Below, piece after piece: positions 37,701 to 49,788 of a DNA stretch of 64,000 nt. The stretch is from Typha latifolia. Its lineage: Eukaryota > Streptophyta > Magnoliopsida > Poales > Typhaceae. The notes under the pieces were generated by a model, which had not been told where the DNA came from, did no database searches, and saw nothing but the letters and a program-made list of their open reading frames with translations. The stretch spans positions 14,581,188-14,645,187 of the forward strand of contig CM034101.1 of NCBI GenBank assembly GCA_019914945.1, given 5' to 3'. A program made the position numbers and the translations under genes. The stretch's first letter is position 1. Every line of letters starts with the position of its first letter.

Positions 37701-40700
37701 TATGCTAATGTAGTTAATTATCTGTTACATTAAGGTTGTATATGACCAGATCAGTGTTTATTCAGTGAATTACTGTATTTCTTGACTTCTTTCACCAAGA
37801 TTATACTGTTGAAGATCACTGTTCAATTTGAATAAAGGAGAAAAGTTCTCTGATGGCTTTGTTGAAAGATTTAATGCTTTGTATGATAATCATATTTTTA
37901 CTATGTGTTTGTCTCCATATCTCATACTAAGTTAATTTTCTATTTCCTGCAGAAAATGAGGAGACTTCGTCTAGTGGTTTTGCTGGATGCTCTGGTGTTG
38001 ACAAAGACTCTAAGATGACTAAGTTTTCAATATGTCAAAAGCAGGATAAGATGTCAGTTTATCAATCAGAAATATCTTTAAGTAATTCAGAAATGACAGT
38101 TTCTTCTGGTAGTGATGTTTGTTTGATGAGAAGGAAACTTGATTGTTCTTCATCTGTTTCATGTAATGGGGCATCAAGTGGTTTATTTCGAGACAGCTTC
38201 AGCAATGGTGGTGGTCCAAAAATGAAACTAAATCTTAATAGTGCGAAGGTTAATGCTATAAGAAATTCAACTGGATGGATTCCTATGAAAGCTAATGGTT
38301 CAGAAAAGCGTTCCGGGAGCTTGGCTAAAAGACCTCGTTTGTCTGAAGAAGCCAAAGGTGATTGTAAAATAGACTGTTTTGATCCTTTTGCATTTGATGA
38401 AGGTGACCAAGAACCCTCCAAGTGGGAGATGTTAGCAATGAAAAAAGAAACATCCCAGAAGCATCAGAGAACTGAAACAAAGAAAGAGTTCCTGGATTTA
38501 CAGGAGGTTACAACAGTAGATCATGTGTCAAGTCTATTAACCAATGGAGAAAATCACCAGTCGTGTGAAAGCTCACTTCCTTCTGTACATGAAGAAGATA
38601 CCAACCTCTTAGAAGATTGCCTTCTTACCTCAGTAAAGGTAACTTATGTGCTTCAATGATCTCTTTTTTCTATAGGAAAATTGCATACATTTAAATATGG
38701 TGAATTTTTGACATGTTTGTTTTTTGTTTGGCTTTCCATAATGCTGCTGCTGTGAGCCTGTAACAACTATAAAGCATACCATTTTCTACATAATTTCAAA
38801 TTTTGGCATAATCCTATATTCCTATGGATTAAAAGTTTAACAGTTAACCATGGATGGTCTTGCTGTGATACACTGGTACATTACAACCCATTCCATGCTA
38901 ACTTTTGCTAGATATGGTTGTGTTGGTGTGAATTGTGTTAGGTTGCCAGCATAGAGATAGCATGGGCAACTGAACATGATGTTTTATGACGTATCCTTGT
39001 GAACAATAGCATGGGCAACTGAACATGACTAATAAGAAGCTAAATAGAACATTAACATATGCAGTACTAGCTAGTATTCAGGCTATTCATACTCGTCAGT
39101 TGTAGATTTTCGTGTCTCTGACATTTATTGATTACAGAAGTCTTTGTTTACAGCAATTTTTAATTTAAACTCTTTTTTTGCTAATTGGATATTTCTATGT
39201 TATAAAGTATGATCTATCTTGTGGCAACCATCTTTTCCTAAAATGATATATCAAAATGAGTTGAAAGTTCTATCTCCGGTGACTTTTTGGCAGGTTCTTA
39301 TGAACTTAACAAATGACAACCCTGTAGGCTGTCAGGAGATTGCTTCTTGTGGTGGGCTAGACACGATGGCCTCCTTGATTACAAGACATTTCCCGTCGTT
39401 TGATTTATGCTTCCCTGTGAACAGTCCTTCGAGTAAAAATATTTTACCTGACCGAAATGTCAGTGCTGGTCAAGATGTGACCTCTGATGCTAGTCATGTG
39501 AGCAATAGACATTTGAGAGACCATGAACTAGATTTCCTGGTTGCTATCTTGGGCTTGCTTGTAAACCTCGTGGAGAAGGATAGTAGAAACAGGTATATCC
39601 TTGCTTTAACTTGCAGATTTCTCTGGTTTTAGCTACTTTGGGAAATTTAAGCAAATAGCTTCTGTTTCCAAGTGCATTTCACTATTTGAGTTTGTATCAG
39701 TTTAGTAGTTTAATATTCTTTATATTCTTTTATTGTTAGTTTATTGTAACTTTGTAAGCACTCTCATTCTCATGGTGAACTATCCAATAATTCGGCTTCT
39801 TTATTTTGTCGCTTTAATTGGCTGTATCCATGGTTATAGCAAAAACCAATTTTGAACCTATTTCGTCCTATGTTTGAAAATAGTGAAGAAGCCCCTAGAT
39901 TATTCTATTGACCTGTTGATGAATGACCTTAACTTGAAAATATATGAATATTTGTAGATCTCTCCTTTTATCTCCAGAGGTTGCGCATTTATATTTGTAT
40001 CCTTTTTAATTTTCATTAGCTACTCGCTTTCTAGATGATCCTTCTAGAGGAGCAAGGAGAAGATGCGGGTTCGATTCCCGCTATCCGCCATAATTCCAGC
40101 AAGGATGAATACTGTGACCCTGTCCTTGAGTTCCATAATTCCATTACACTTTTCTATCTTTTACTTTTTAGGTTCGTGGTTGTAGCAAATAATGATGAAA
40201 TAAAATATAGATTCTTTAAAGGTATTTCTTTTATCAGAAATGTCCACATCCAAGTGATAATAGAAGGCTTATCGGTTGCAAAATTTTGAGAGTAAGTGAA
40301 ACTAGAAAAGGCTAGTCATACAGCCTGTTGTTTGCTAATCTATCTATGAAAATGAGTTGTTAGCAACATTTAAGTCATACCACAGATTTATTACTACATT
40401 TGACAATTGTCTTTGCTTTGTACATTCATTAGTTGCAAGGGCTGAATCAGTTTCGTAGTTTTCTGCTGGGTTTTTTGAGCCACCTGCATAGTCCTAGCAT
40501 GAGTAGGAAGTTCTAACACAACCCTGACACATCTTGCTTTTAAACTACTAAATATATTTAATATAACATGCTCCATTTCTTATTCATATCTATTTCGTCA
40601 GTAGAGTGTAAATTGAGGAAATCTTTTCCTCAGTTTTGCTAAAAAATTTATATGAAGGAAAATAATTTTGCATGAGATGAACCATTAGAAGGTAGATCTG

Positions 40701-43640
40701 CAAGATCCACCCTACAACTGTCACTGATTTTGCTTGTTTATACTTTCTATTATTTATTATCGTCTAATAAAACTAGAAATTTTTCCCCCAATTTGGTCAA
40801 ACTGCTCATCAAAATTTAGATGAATATCTATCAGATGAGATATCAAGCCTCTTAGCGATCAGAAACCAAGCTAATTTTGTCCTGCCTAACCATGCAAATT
40901 TTTACCAGATTGATTTTTGCCTCAATGAGCCTATACAGGATACCGTTTCCGGCTGATTTTCTCTCTTTATTTGTCTTTTGCACTCTCCTTTCCTTGCTCT
41001 CACCCTCAAGAAGATCCATTCAAGCATAACATAGACCAATCCACCACTTCTCCATTGCCCGGCCTTGCTCTGACTTGGCTCTTTCTCAGGGACACCCTTG
41101 GTCCTCTTTGCCTAGTCGAACTTGGATGCCCGAAAATGGCCAACCTTGGGTTTAGTCCTGGGTCGAATGTAGCCCACTTAAGGGTTTCTTTAGGCTGAAT
41201 AAAATGGTAGGTCATCTGCTCTTGGATGATCGCTAATACTAAATGTATGATATATATTGATAGTCTATTAGCTAACAACTTAAGCTCTTATGCCAATTAG
41301 TTATCTAACATAGTACTGAAGAGGTACCTATGATCCCATCTCTATGTCACTTGCTTCCTATGTCAACTGGCACCATCACCATGGTCGGTCACCTTTGTTT
41401 ACATATGGCTATGGAACTATAGAACAATGGTTCAATTCGCGTGTCCATATATATATATGTTGTTTTTCTTTTGTTTTCCTGTCTCAATAGTAAGTATCCT
41501 GTCCTTTGTAGATAATTATACCCTTATAATATAAAAAGCTGTTTGATGGTAAAGAGACTGCTAGTGTATTTTCATATAGCTAATATTCTGTAAATGCTGC
41601 TGCAGAGTACGTCTGGCATCCACCCGAGTTTCCGTGGATCTACCAGGAAATTTAGAAAGCAAGGAGGTTAAGAAGGATGTGATACCATTGCTCTGCTCTG
41701 TGTTTTTGGCCAATCAAGGTGCTGGAAAGGTTGATGAAGAGGGAAAAGCTGTCCTCTCTGTAAGTGCATGTTGGGTTTCCAAGAAACATCATGCAGTCAT
41801 TAGTTTAGTCTTTAGAGCATGAAATTTATTTTGGCAATTCGTGAATCTGATCTGTTTTATGCATATATTTCGTACTAGCCTTTTGCTTATCTCATTAAGG
41901 AAACTTTAGGTCAATTTTTTTCTATATTTCTCTATTGTATTTGTGAAACTAATGTGAGCAAGACTATCTGTTATTTACTTTTGTGGTGGCAGATATTCTA
42001 GCAATTTGCAAATTTACCTTTTACTCTCTTTGTTGAGTATACATAATTACCATGTGCATTGCTCAAATATGGTAACCGTCAGCTAAAGCACAAAGTAGTA
42101 ATTCCATATCTGGAAAGATAGAAAGTACTATAATAGATCAGGCACCAACAGTTTTTAATACATTTAGGTGCATACAAAATAATGCACCCTTTTATGTTTA
42201 TAGGAGATAAGGTACGTGACTGTGACTGTGCTGGAATCAATTTTATAAATTGAGTTTCTTGTGCACATTGTGATAGCGTACTAGGGTAGAAATTCTAGCA
42301 TGAATTTTTTTATATGGGCATGTACAAGTCAAAACAAGTACCATAGCTGGGTAACGACACTGAAGATCCGCAGTTATTCACATAATAAGATAACACTATT
42401 TCTCTGTATAGTTTTTATTATAACAAAGCGGGTCTCATTCTGGATGGATTCATCGGAGTACCATATTTGGTTTCCAAGCATCTAGTATACAGCATCTCAG
42501 ATTTCTGTTGACTTATTTTTCAAGTTATCGAAGTTTTGAGGGAATTTGAACCTTTGAAGGGATAAAGGGGGAAAATGGAGAGCATTGTGGAGAGCATTGT
42601 TATTGATTCATATTATTAGTGGATACTGGAGGATGTCATTTTACAGTACATAATGTTTGTGGGATTACTGATTACTATTGGCGAGATTACACTGTTAAAT
42701 TGTCTCATAGAGAATTGCTATCACTCTAGATCTTACCTTACTCTTGCCATTATTAAATTTATTCCAGATTAAATAACTTTCTGAGTTAAAGTTGTCCTTC
42801 CACAGCTAGCTTATTTTGATTATTATATGATAGGACGATGAAGATTCCTTGTTGCAAGGACAGCGAGAGGCTGAGATGATGATTGTTCAGGCTTATGCAG
42901 CTCTCCTGCTTGCATTTCTGTCCACAGAAAGGTCTCTATTCTCAACATCTTTTACTCATTTCAATTTTTGAGCTAGCGATTCCTTGCATTTATTGTCAAT
43001 GACTTGCTGCCAACAGTTCCTTGGTGCGCGAAGCCATTGCCAGCTGCCTCCCCGATAACAACTTACAAATTCTTGTACCTGTGCTAGAAAGATTTGTGGT
43101 AAGTTACCAGAAGTTTAAAAACTGATGATTTGAACTCCAGTTACATTACACGACTAGGGGAAGAATACTTGTGCCTAGCATGCTTCCATGTCTATAAGGA
43201 AATCATCTTGTTTGCCAGCTCAAATCTGTAGATTTTATCTAGCCTAATGTTAGATTTATCATGTACACATTACTGTCTATATTGATGTCATATTTGATTT
43301 CTCATACTCTATAGTCTATTATTTTTCCATTCAGTTGGTATTTTACAAATCACATTAATACTAGTTTGGCATGGAACTTTTTCAATATTTATTATATCTG
43401 AAGAATTTTCTTATGATAAATGTAATGGTAGTTTTTTTTTTAATGGGCAGTAACGAATTGATGATTTTGAACTAGCTGGTCTTATTACTTTCTGACATGC
43501 TTTGCAAATGTGCATTTTAAAGGGTTAATGACTTCCGTTGCTTCTATTTTCTTCAGGCATTTCATCTGACACTGAACATGATATCGCCCGAAACACATTC
43601 ATCTGTCATCAAAGTAATTGAATCCTGTAAAGGACCTTAA
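31791..43640 (+). CDS. WAPL: Wings apart-like protein (cohesin release factor)
   Basis: Thirteen exons join in frame: 31791-32335, 33821-33920, 34538-34874, 35580-35692, 36881-37009, 37115-37208, 37334-37420, 37953-38638, 39294-39592, 41606-41759, 42834-42931, 43017-43098 and 43557-43640. The product is about 935 residues, close to Arabidopsis WAPL1. WAPL opens the cohesin ring with PDS5, removing cohesin from chromosome arms in mitosis and meiotic prophase. The N-terminus MIVRTYTRRTR is the plant WAPL signature. A serine/proline-rich disordered segment follows, then the helical-repeat WAPL domain from about residue 140: RRLLRAQG, AAAAIFYVLASD, GGLDAIFDVL, VLMNLTNDNPVGCQEIASCGG, LGLLVNLVEKDSRNR and IPLLCSVFLANQGAG. 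The large exon 8 encodes a polar insert of about 200 residues with KRPRLSEEAK, a possible nuclear signal. Intron 9 holds a plastid tRNA fragment. The GC-rich exon 1 differs from the AT-rich rest. Confidence 0.95.
38957..39028. repeat. 23-bp direct repeat pair in a WAPL intron
   Basis: ATAGCATGGGCAACTGAACA plus three more identical bases occurs at 38957-38979 and again at 39006-39028, 49 bp apart. This is a short local duplication without coding meaning. Confidence 0.9.
40053..40089 (+). pseudogene. trnG-GCC: 3' half of plastid trnG-GCC inserted in WAPL intron 9
   Basis: A 37-base stretch beginning CAAGGAGAAGATGCGGG contains a perfect T-arm (GCGGG-TTCGATT-CCCGC) and the acceptor half TATCCGCC. 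It matches, from memory, the 3' part of plastid tRNA-Gly(GCC), from the anticodon-loop end onward. The 5' half (acceptor start, D-arm, anticodon) is missing, so it cannot make a tRNA. It is best read as nuclear plastid DNA. Confidence 0.7.
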
Positions 43641-43955
43641 AAAGCAGAGAGATCTTGTACAGCTTTTTCATCTCTTGCTCGTTCATAGATATTTTTTCAT
43701 CTCTATGCTTGGGGAAAAGATTGGGCTCGGAAACGGAAACCCTCCTTTCAGGACTGGCAATGATCTGTATTTTATTTCACCTTTGGTTGGCCTCTTTTCC
43801 TTTTATCTTCTTTTTTTCTACATTATTTTCTGTCACCATTGGATGTAACAGGTGTATCAATCTTCAGGTCCATGCCATTAGATGTAAAATAACAAGTTAA
43901 CTAAATAGGGAGGTGCAATGCGTTCAATTTTCTTTCAGTTTAATAAGCATATTTG

Positions 43956-44144
43956 GCATCTATAGCATTCGGTGTACAAAATTTTTGTGTACTACCTCAT
44001 TACTGATACTAGAATGCAGCATATGTTCAGACACCAAAGCTAAGCATCTTGTCTAAATTTTGTGGGTGTCATTGGTTAAGTGAAATTTTATGTAGAAATT
44101 CCTGACAGATGGCTGCATCTATAGCATTCGGTGTACAAAATTTT
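43956..44144. repeat. 30-bp direct repeat pair downstream of WAPL
   Basis: A 30-bp sequence starting GCATCTATAGCATTCGGTGT occurs at 43956-43985 and, identically, at 44115-44144. A second short repeat (AAATTTTATGTAGA) overlaps it, near 44083 and 44137, so the duplication is nested. Confidence 0.9.
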
Positions 44145-45369
44145 ATGTAGATTCCATGCTTAGTTCCTTTTTTGCCTCCCCCTTTGCATTATTTTCATTT
44201 CTCATTGCAAAATATGTTTGGCTCGAGCAGCTTGAGGCAGGAAGCTCTTCCGCAGATGAGTTGCTTGCTAGAAAAAGTTCAAGGTCATAGATGCAGTAAC
44301 ATTGATTTACTTTATATTTCCTTTGTTACCCTGTAATACTTTTCAGTTACTTTTTAAGACTAGTGATGAGATTCCAGTCTTGCATCTTAAGAGTTACCCA
44401 ATAAAATTGTGGCTCGAGATTTTTCATAGTGCTTACTTTAACTGGGCTGGACTCACTTTTCTCGAAAAGATCTCACACAATGCTTGCTTGAAGTTGGAAG
44501 CACTTCAGAGCTTGTTTTCCCTTGTGTTAATGTGTGAATTGTGATGCCTATGAAATGCAACCAGGCACTTGTTGAGTACGATAGGACTATGGTCGACTGT
44601 TCTTTCAACACTAAATAAGAGGTCAAACGAAATGTTCAATTCAAGCAGAATAATATTCTTTAAAATAGCTCCTTTTTGTGGGTGCAAAAAATAGCTCTTA
44701 TTGAATATTTCCTATTAGAACACCAATGGAGTCCCAATTCTTTTTAGCTAAGATATTTTTTAGTGAAAAATATAATTTGCACTTCTGTGGTAGGAATTTT
44801 AGCTTTCCTAATCTTTCGTTTATATCACTTAACTCTCTTTATTGTTTCAACCTATATGCAACTACTAGATATATGTTAATTCTAATATAAAACATTTAAA
44901 GTGCCCTTTTTGCTTTACAACAATTAAGTAAATTTTTTTTTTAATATTTTGTTTCTTTCATCTCAATCTTTTATCACTTTTACGTTTAGACATTATAAAA
45001 ATTTCAAAAGGCGATAATTTAAAGAGAAAAATGATTAACAAGTTTAATAATTATAATAAATGTTTACTTCTATCGTTAATTTTAAAGAAAGAAATTAAGG
45101 ACAACATACAAGTTAGAGTACAAAGGGGGTAAATGACAGAAATGAAAGCTCCAGAGGCACTTTATAATTTGGCCTAACTACAGTGTTAAAACGTATTTTC
45201 TCCTAATTTTTACAAATGCTATGAGTTAAGAGTTGTTAAGCTATGGATAGTATGTTTCAGTGATCAAGTCGTTTTTCCACGAAGGAATCGGCGACCTTGC
45301 CTGTACCAAATGCCGAATTCATCACTTTGCTCTGGTCTTCTGCATACGTGTTATAAGGACCAAAGCTAC

Positions 45370-45377
45370 TTTAAAAA
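45370..45377 (+). promoter_or_regulatory. TATA-like box of the prolyl 4-hydroxylase gene
   Basis: TTTAAAAA lies about 125-130 bp upstream of the ATG at 45501, a position that allows a leader of about 100 bases. The match to the TATA consensus is weak. Confidence 0.3.
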
Positions 45378-45500
45378 CCCAACCCAACTCCGAGGGAGAA
45401 AACTAAAACCTTCGTCTCTCGTCGCGTCTCCGTTTACCCAACGAAGGCTTCGTTCCTCGCCTCTCCTCCTGCTCTCCTCCTGCTCTCCTCTCTCGCCTCC

Positions 45501-48500
45501 ATGGCGAGGGCCACGCGGCACCCTCGGATGCTCCCTGGTAGGCGATCCTCGCCGTACACATGGCTCCTCGCGGCGCTCCTGGTCGTCTCCGTTGTCTTCC
45601 TCATCCTCCTCGCCCTCGGGATCTTCTCGCTTCCCGTCGACTCCGGAGGCAGACCAAAGACTGGATTACGGCCGGTCAGATCCGCTTACGATGCGTAAGT
45701 ATGGATCTGGTTTCGAATTCCTTGGAGATTTTTTGTTCATGCAGAAGGAAGCGGATCTGGAGGTTGGATCTGTGGATCCGTTAGCTGATTTGGTTTTTGG
45801 ATCCTTTCCGATTTGTTTGCAGGAAGGATTTGGCGGGGAAGAGAGGGGAGCAGTGGATGGAGATCATATCGTGGGAGCCCAGGGCCTTTGTCTATCACAA
45901 TTTCTTGGTTTGTATAACTGCTCTTTATTGGTAATTGTTGCACAAATTCACTTACTTTGGCAAGAACTGCTGTGCCTATTCCATTAGAACTTGCTATTCT
46001 TCTTTGCATTATATGATCTTGTGCTTGTGTTTGGGAAGTGTAAACTTTAGATATCTTTAATTTTTTTTTTAAATGTAATGCCAGTTGTAGTTTATTCATG
46101 CAAGTTGGCTCTTGTTTTTATGTCACTATAGGGAATTAACTTGGTTTAATGACGGAATACTCTTTGTACTAAATATTAGAAATATATCTTAAGTAAAATA
46201 TTCTGTCATTATTAGGAAAATCCACAAAAATGTCGAGGTTAAGCTTTAGTTGTGTGAAACAGGATCGAGAGCAGGAGTTATAGGAATGGGCATGAGAAAT
46301 ATGCAAGAAATAAAATTAGAAAGCACTTCGGAAGTGAGGCCATGCTACTATAACATTTTCCCTGATAATGATATTGGTATATATTAAAGCTGTATAACAC
46401 CTAGAAGAACTTTCAATATATCCTTATGATGCTCAGAGTGGCTTAAAAGATAGCAGGCAGAAGTGAAAATAAATTTTTATATGGTGAATTGACTTTTATT
46501 ATGTTTCCATTTTGTAAAATAGCTGTCATAGTAGCGAACAGTCAAAATATGGTATGTGATCTATATGGGATTTAGCTAATTTTATTAGAATTCATCGTTG
46601 AACTTCATTGGATTTTTTATTTGCATAATCATTAACAAAGTTGCAACGTAGAAAAGCACATGCTACATACGTGTATATTTATATCTATTCCCCTTCTTCA
46701 GTCCAAGGAGGAATGCGAGTACCTAATTGAATTGGCAAAACCTCATATGGAGAAATCAACAGTTGTTGATGCTGCAACTGGGAAGAGTAAGGATAGCAGG
46801 TTTGTGAGTCAATGGTCACAGATCTCTCTTGATTATTTTAGGGTATTAGCTAACAAATAAGCCTCACTATGACAGGGTCCGGACAAGCTCGGGCATGTTT
46901 CTTAGAAGAGGCCAAGACAAAATCGTCAGGACTATTGAGAAAAGGATAGCGGATTTCACCTTCATACCTGTGGGTATGTGATACTTATATTTGATGCTAA
47001 AGACATCTGATGGTCTCTCACAAAGTTTCTCCAGCTCCCGCATTCTCTCTCCGCCATTCTCTTATCCTTTGCTTTATCTTTACATTGTGGGCTATTCATG
47101 AATAATGTAATAAAATTATACATCTATCAAGAATATATGGTCTTAATACTTATTGACTCTTGCTTTGGATAGTTCAACCCATAGTTTCCAGTTTTGGCCG
47201 ATCTCGATCCAGGCCGAAACTAGCAAGTTTGCCTGGTTTCGGCCTGTACAACCACCTGCAACAGCAGACAGCTGCTGCTGACAGCAGCTGTCAGAGAGAG
47301 TGCGGGGGAGAGAGAGAGAGAGAAAGAGGAAGAGAGAGTGAGGGAGAGGGAAATATTAAAAAAAAGAGGGTGAGAGAGAGAGAGAGAAAGGAAGAGAGTG
47401 AGGGAGAGGGAAAGATTAAAAAAAAGAGGGTGAGAGAGAGAGAGAAAAAGGAAGAGAGAGTGAGGGAGAGGGAAAGATTAAAAAAAAGAGGGTGAGAGAG
47501 AGAGAGAGAAAAAGGAAGAGAGAGTGAGGGAGAGGGAAAGATTAAAAAAAAGAGGGTGAGAGAGAGAGAGAGAAGAAGGAAGAGAGAGTGAGGGAGAGGG
47601 AAAGATTAAAAAAAAGGGTGAGAGAGAGAGAGAAAAGAAGAGAGAGTGAGGGAGAGGGAAAGATAAAAAAAAAGGGTGAGAAAGAGAGAGAGAAAGATAG
47701 AAAAAAAAAGTACAAGAGAGAATGGATTCTTCAAACTAACAGTTAGAGGGATAGAAAAAAAGGGAGAGAGGAAGAGAGATTTTTACTTTTTAGGCTTTAT
47801 ATGTGAGTAATTATTATTTCTTATTTTCTTATAATTTTTTCTAAATTTTTAAAAATTTCTCAACATTTTTAATAATATTTAGAATTTTATTTAATTAAAA
47901 TAGTCTGATCTGATACAGGCGGCCGATACGTATCGTTTTTCCGGACGGCCGATTCCGATCCCGATACCGATTTTTGGAACCTTAGTTCAACCTATAAATT
48001 TTCTGTTCTATTTTTTTGGATATCCTAATTTGGCTTCATCACCTGCAGAGCATGGCGAAGGTCTTCAGATTCTCCATTATGAAGTTGGACAGAAATATGA
48101 GCCTCACTATGATTACTTCCTTGATGAATATAACACTAAGAATGGGGGCCAACGGATAGCAACCGTTCTCATGTATCTGTATGCACCCACCATTCATGTA
48201 TTTTTTGAATGCTTCTTTTGCAGTATGATCAAGATTACAATGCTTTCCTCTGGAGCAAACTTTGATACCATTCTCTTTCTTCTTGACTTTTGTTGTTGGT
48301 CAGTTCGGATGTCGAAGAGGGTGGTGAGACGGTGTTTCCTTCTGCCAAAGGTAACAGCAGCTCTTTGTCATATTACAATGAGCTATCAGAATGTGCGAAG
48401 AAGGGCCTTTCTGTCAAAGCAAAAAGAGGAGATGCTTTACTCTTTTGGAGCATGAGACCTGATGCCACTCTGGATCCATCTAGTTTGCATGGTGAGACCT

Positions 48501-48775
48501 TAATTGGTGAAGTAGCTGAGAAAATTTTCCCCTTTGTGATTTTCTTTCATAGAATCTAGAGATACACACTGCAGATATATCAGCCAGGTTGAAGATGTTA
48601 TGCATTGTGCATATTGTTGAGTAGCAGTTCTTACAACCAATATGTTTATGACGCCATAATATATTACCAAATATACACTAATATATTGCAATTTCTTGCA
48701 GGTGGGTGCCCTGTGATTAAAGGCAATAAGTGGTCATCTACAAAGTGGATGCATATCCAGGAGTATAAAGCCTGA
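45501..48775 (+). CDS. Prolyl 4-hydroxylase, type II membrane protein
   Basis: Seven exons join in frame: 45501-45694, 45823-45907, 46702-46799, 46876-46973, 48049-48178, 48304-48491 and 48702-48775. They give about 288 residues, the usual size of plant P4H. The enzyme hydroxylates prolines of cell-wall glycoproteins (extensins, arabinogalactan proteins) in ER and Golgi, using Fe(II), 2-oxoglutarate, oxygen and ascorbate. One membrane segment at about residues 19-44 (WLLAALLVVSVVFLILLALG) follows an arginine-rich N-terminus, giving a lumenal catalytic domain. The iron ligands are H178 and D180 in EPHYDYF and H264 in SLHGG; K274 is placed to bind 2-oxoglutarate. SKEECEYLI, RTSSGMFL and GGETVFP are family motifs. 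There is no C-terminal ShK-like cysteine domain; the protein ends IQEYKA. Intron 4 carries an inserted element. Confidence 0.95.
47171..47996. mobile_element. ~800-bp insertion with target-site duplication and GA-rich minisatellite (P4H intron 4)
   Basis: The 13-bp flanks AGTTCAACCCATA (47171-47183) and AGTTCAACCTATA (47984-47996) differ at one base and mark a target-site duplication. Inside, the left end GTTTCCAGTTTTGGCCGA and the complement of the right end (GGTTCCAAAAATCGG) are weak inverted repeats. The ends are rich in CGATACCGAT/GGCCGAT motifs. The middle is a purine-rich minisatellite. No protein is encoded, so the element is non-autonomous; its family is unknown to me. Confidence 0.7.
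47290..47750. repeat. GA-rich minisatellite, ~60-bp unit
   Basis: The motif TGAGGGAGAGGGAAA recurs at 47339, 47399, 47461, 47525, 47589 and 47647, so units are 58-64 bp. Each unit holds an A-run (ATTAAAAAAAAG) and a GAGAGAGA stretch of variable length. The long open frames across it (charged RERERE/KKK peptides) are a by-product. Confidence 0.95.
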
Positions 48776-49651
48776 TACTCCATGAAAGGTAGTTTACTTC
48801 TTTCACCTTCCAGGCATTATTACAACGTTGCTATATCAGTGATGTGGAAGTAAATTATTTGATAGAACTGTTTTCTTAATTTCTTTGATAGGGCGAGGAT
48901 CAGTCAAATCACTGTGTCGACTGTACTAGACCTTGCAAAAGATGCTTCATCCAATATGAGCTGAGATGGCACTTATTTAGGAAGTGGAAGCATGCCAGTT
49001 TGTGAGGATTATTTGTGGAATTGTGGTTAACTAGGTTTAGATCGATGATGCATACTCTTCAGCGTAACAAAAGAAGTTTTTTCACAACCTAGGCATCGTA
49101 ATGTACAAAAATGTAGTACTATTCAACTATAATACGAAATGAGAGGCAGTAGTGGAAAAACAATAGCTAATCTTGTCTATGCATCATATACAATGATGCT
49201 TTATGTTATGCTAACGTCAACAATTTTGTGGCATTATTCAGTATCTTTTTTATTTTTATCATGCTTCGATCTGAGAAAAGGATCAAACATCTTTTCTGGT
49301 AAGAAATTAGAACAGGTAAGCTGATAGTAATCATGTTTTGCCTTGGCTTCTCAAGCAGATCGTTTCTTTGGCTGCATGTAGCTGTCAAACTTTTCTTACT
49401 AGTTTGATAAGCATGGCATTATTTTCTTATCCAAATGGGCTAATTTGTACAATGTATGTAACATGAAATGTTAATGGACACCGAGATGAATCAAGATTAT
49501 GTTCTCTTTATCCCTCTTTGCTCGGAACAACGAGATGAATCAAAGATTTTTCTTTCTCTTGATTGTTGATGCACCGTTATCCAGGTAAACATAAGATAAC
49601 ATACTATATCAATTCTAAGGACGAGGAGGAAGAGCTCGTGTGAGTTTGGAT
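48776..49651. other. 3' UTR of prolyl hydroxylase and intergenic DNA
   Basis: No gene seen. The sequence from 48776 to about 49150 probably includes the 3' UTR; a further intron within it, near 48790-48890, is possible (GT/AG pair present). The rest is AT-rich. Confidence 0.45.
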
Positions 49652-49788
49652 ATGGCGGATCGCTTCTTCCCTAGGAGAGGGATCAGGATGGTGCAGTGGC
49701 CACATCCACTCTCTACGGTCTGCTCTCTCTTCCTTACCCCAAACTAGCCGGCAAACTACTGAAAGCTGCTATCGATCTCAAAGAAAAG
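49652..49788 (+). pseudogene. Relic of the first exon of a LanC-like (GCR2/GCL family) gene
   Basis: ATG at 49652 opens MADRFFPRR, like the N-terminus of plant LanC-like proteins. After about 14 codons the homology moves to another frame, where LLSLPYPKL and LKAAIDLKEKV match the next conserved block of that family. A donor-like GT follows at 49789. The acidic segment expected between the two blocks is missing and the frames do not connect; the first frame meets TAG after 31 codons. Only about 45 codons of a protein normally near 410 residues are present, and no later exon is found before 50753. It is a truncated pseudogene or transposed exon. Confidence 0.65.

Larger units (their letters stand above)
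43641..45500. other. WAPL 3' UTR and prolyl hydroxylase promoter region
   Basis: No gene between the two. The left part holds the WAPL 3' UTR and a nested direct repeat (43956-44144). 44700-45200 is AT-rich. From 45300 the sequence becomes the promoter and leader of the prolyl hydroxylase, with a TATA-like TTTAAAAA near 45370. Confidence 0.5.

Noticed and set aside
40971..41290. GC-richer block in WAPL intron 9, open on both strands
   Set aside because: No coding similarity, no flanking duplication found by eye, and no tRNA or known repeat signature.
47160..47495. Charged RERERE/KKKR open frame of 111 codons
   Set aside because: It is produced by the GA-rich minisatellite inside an intronic insertion.
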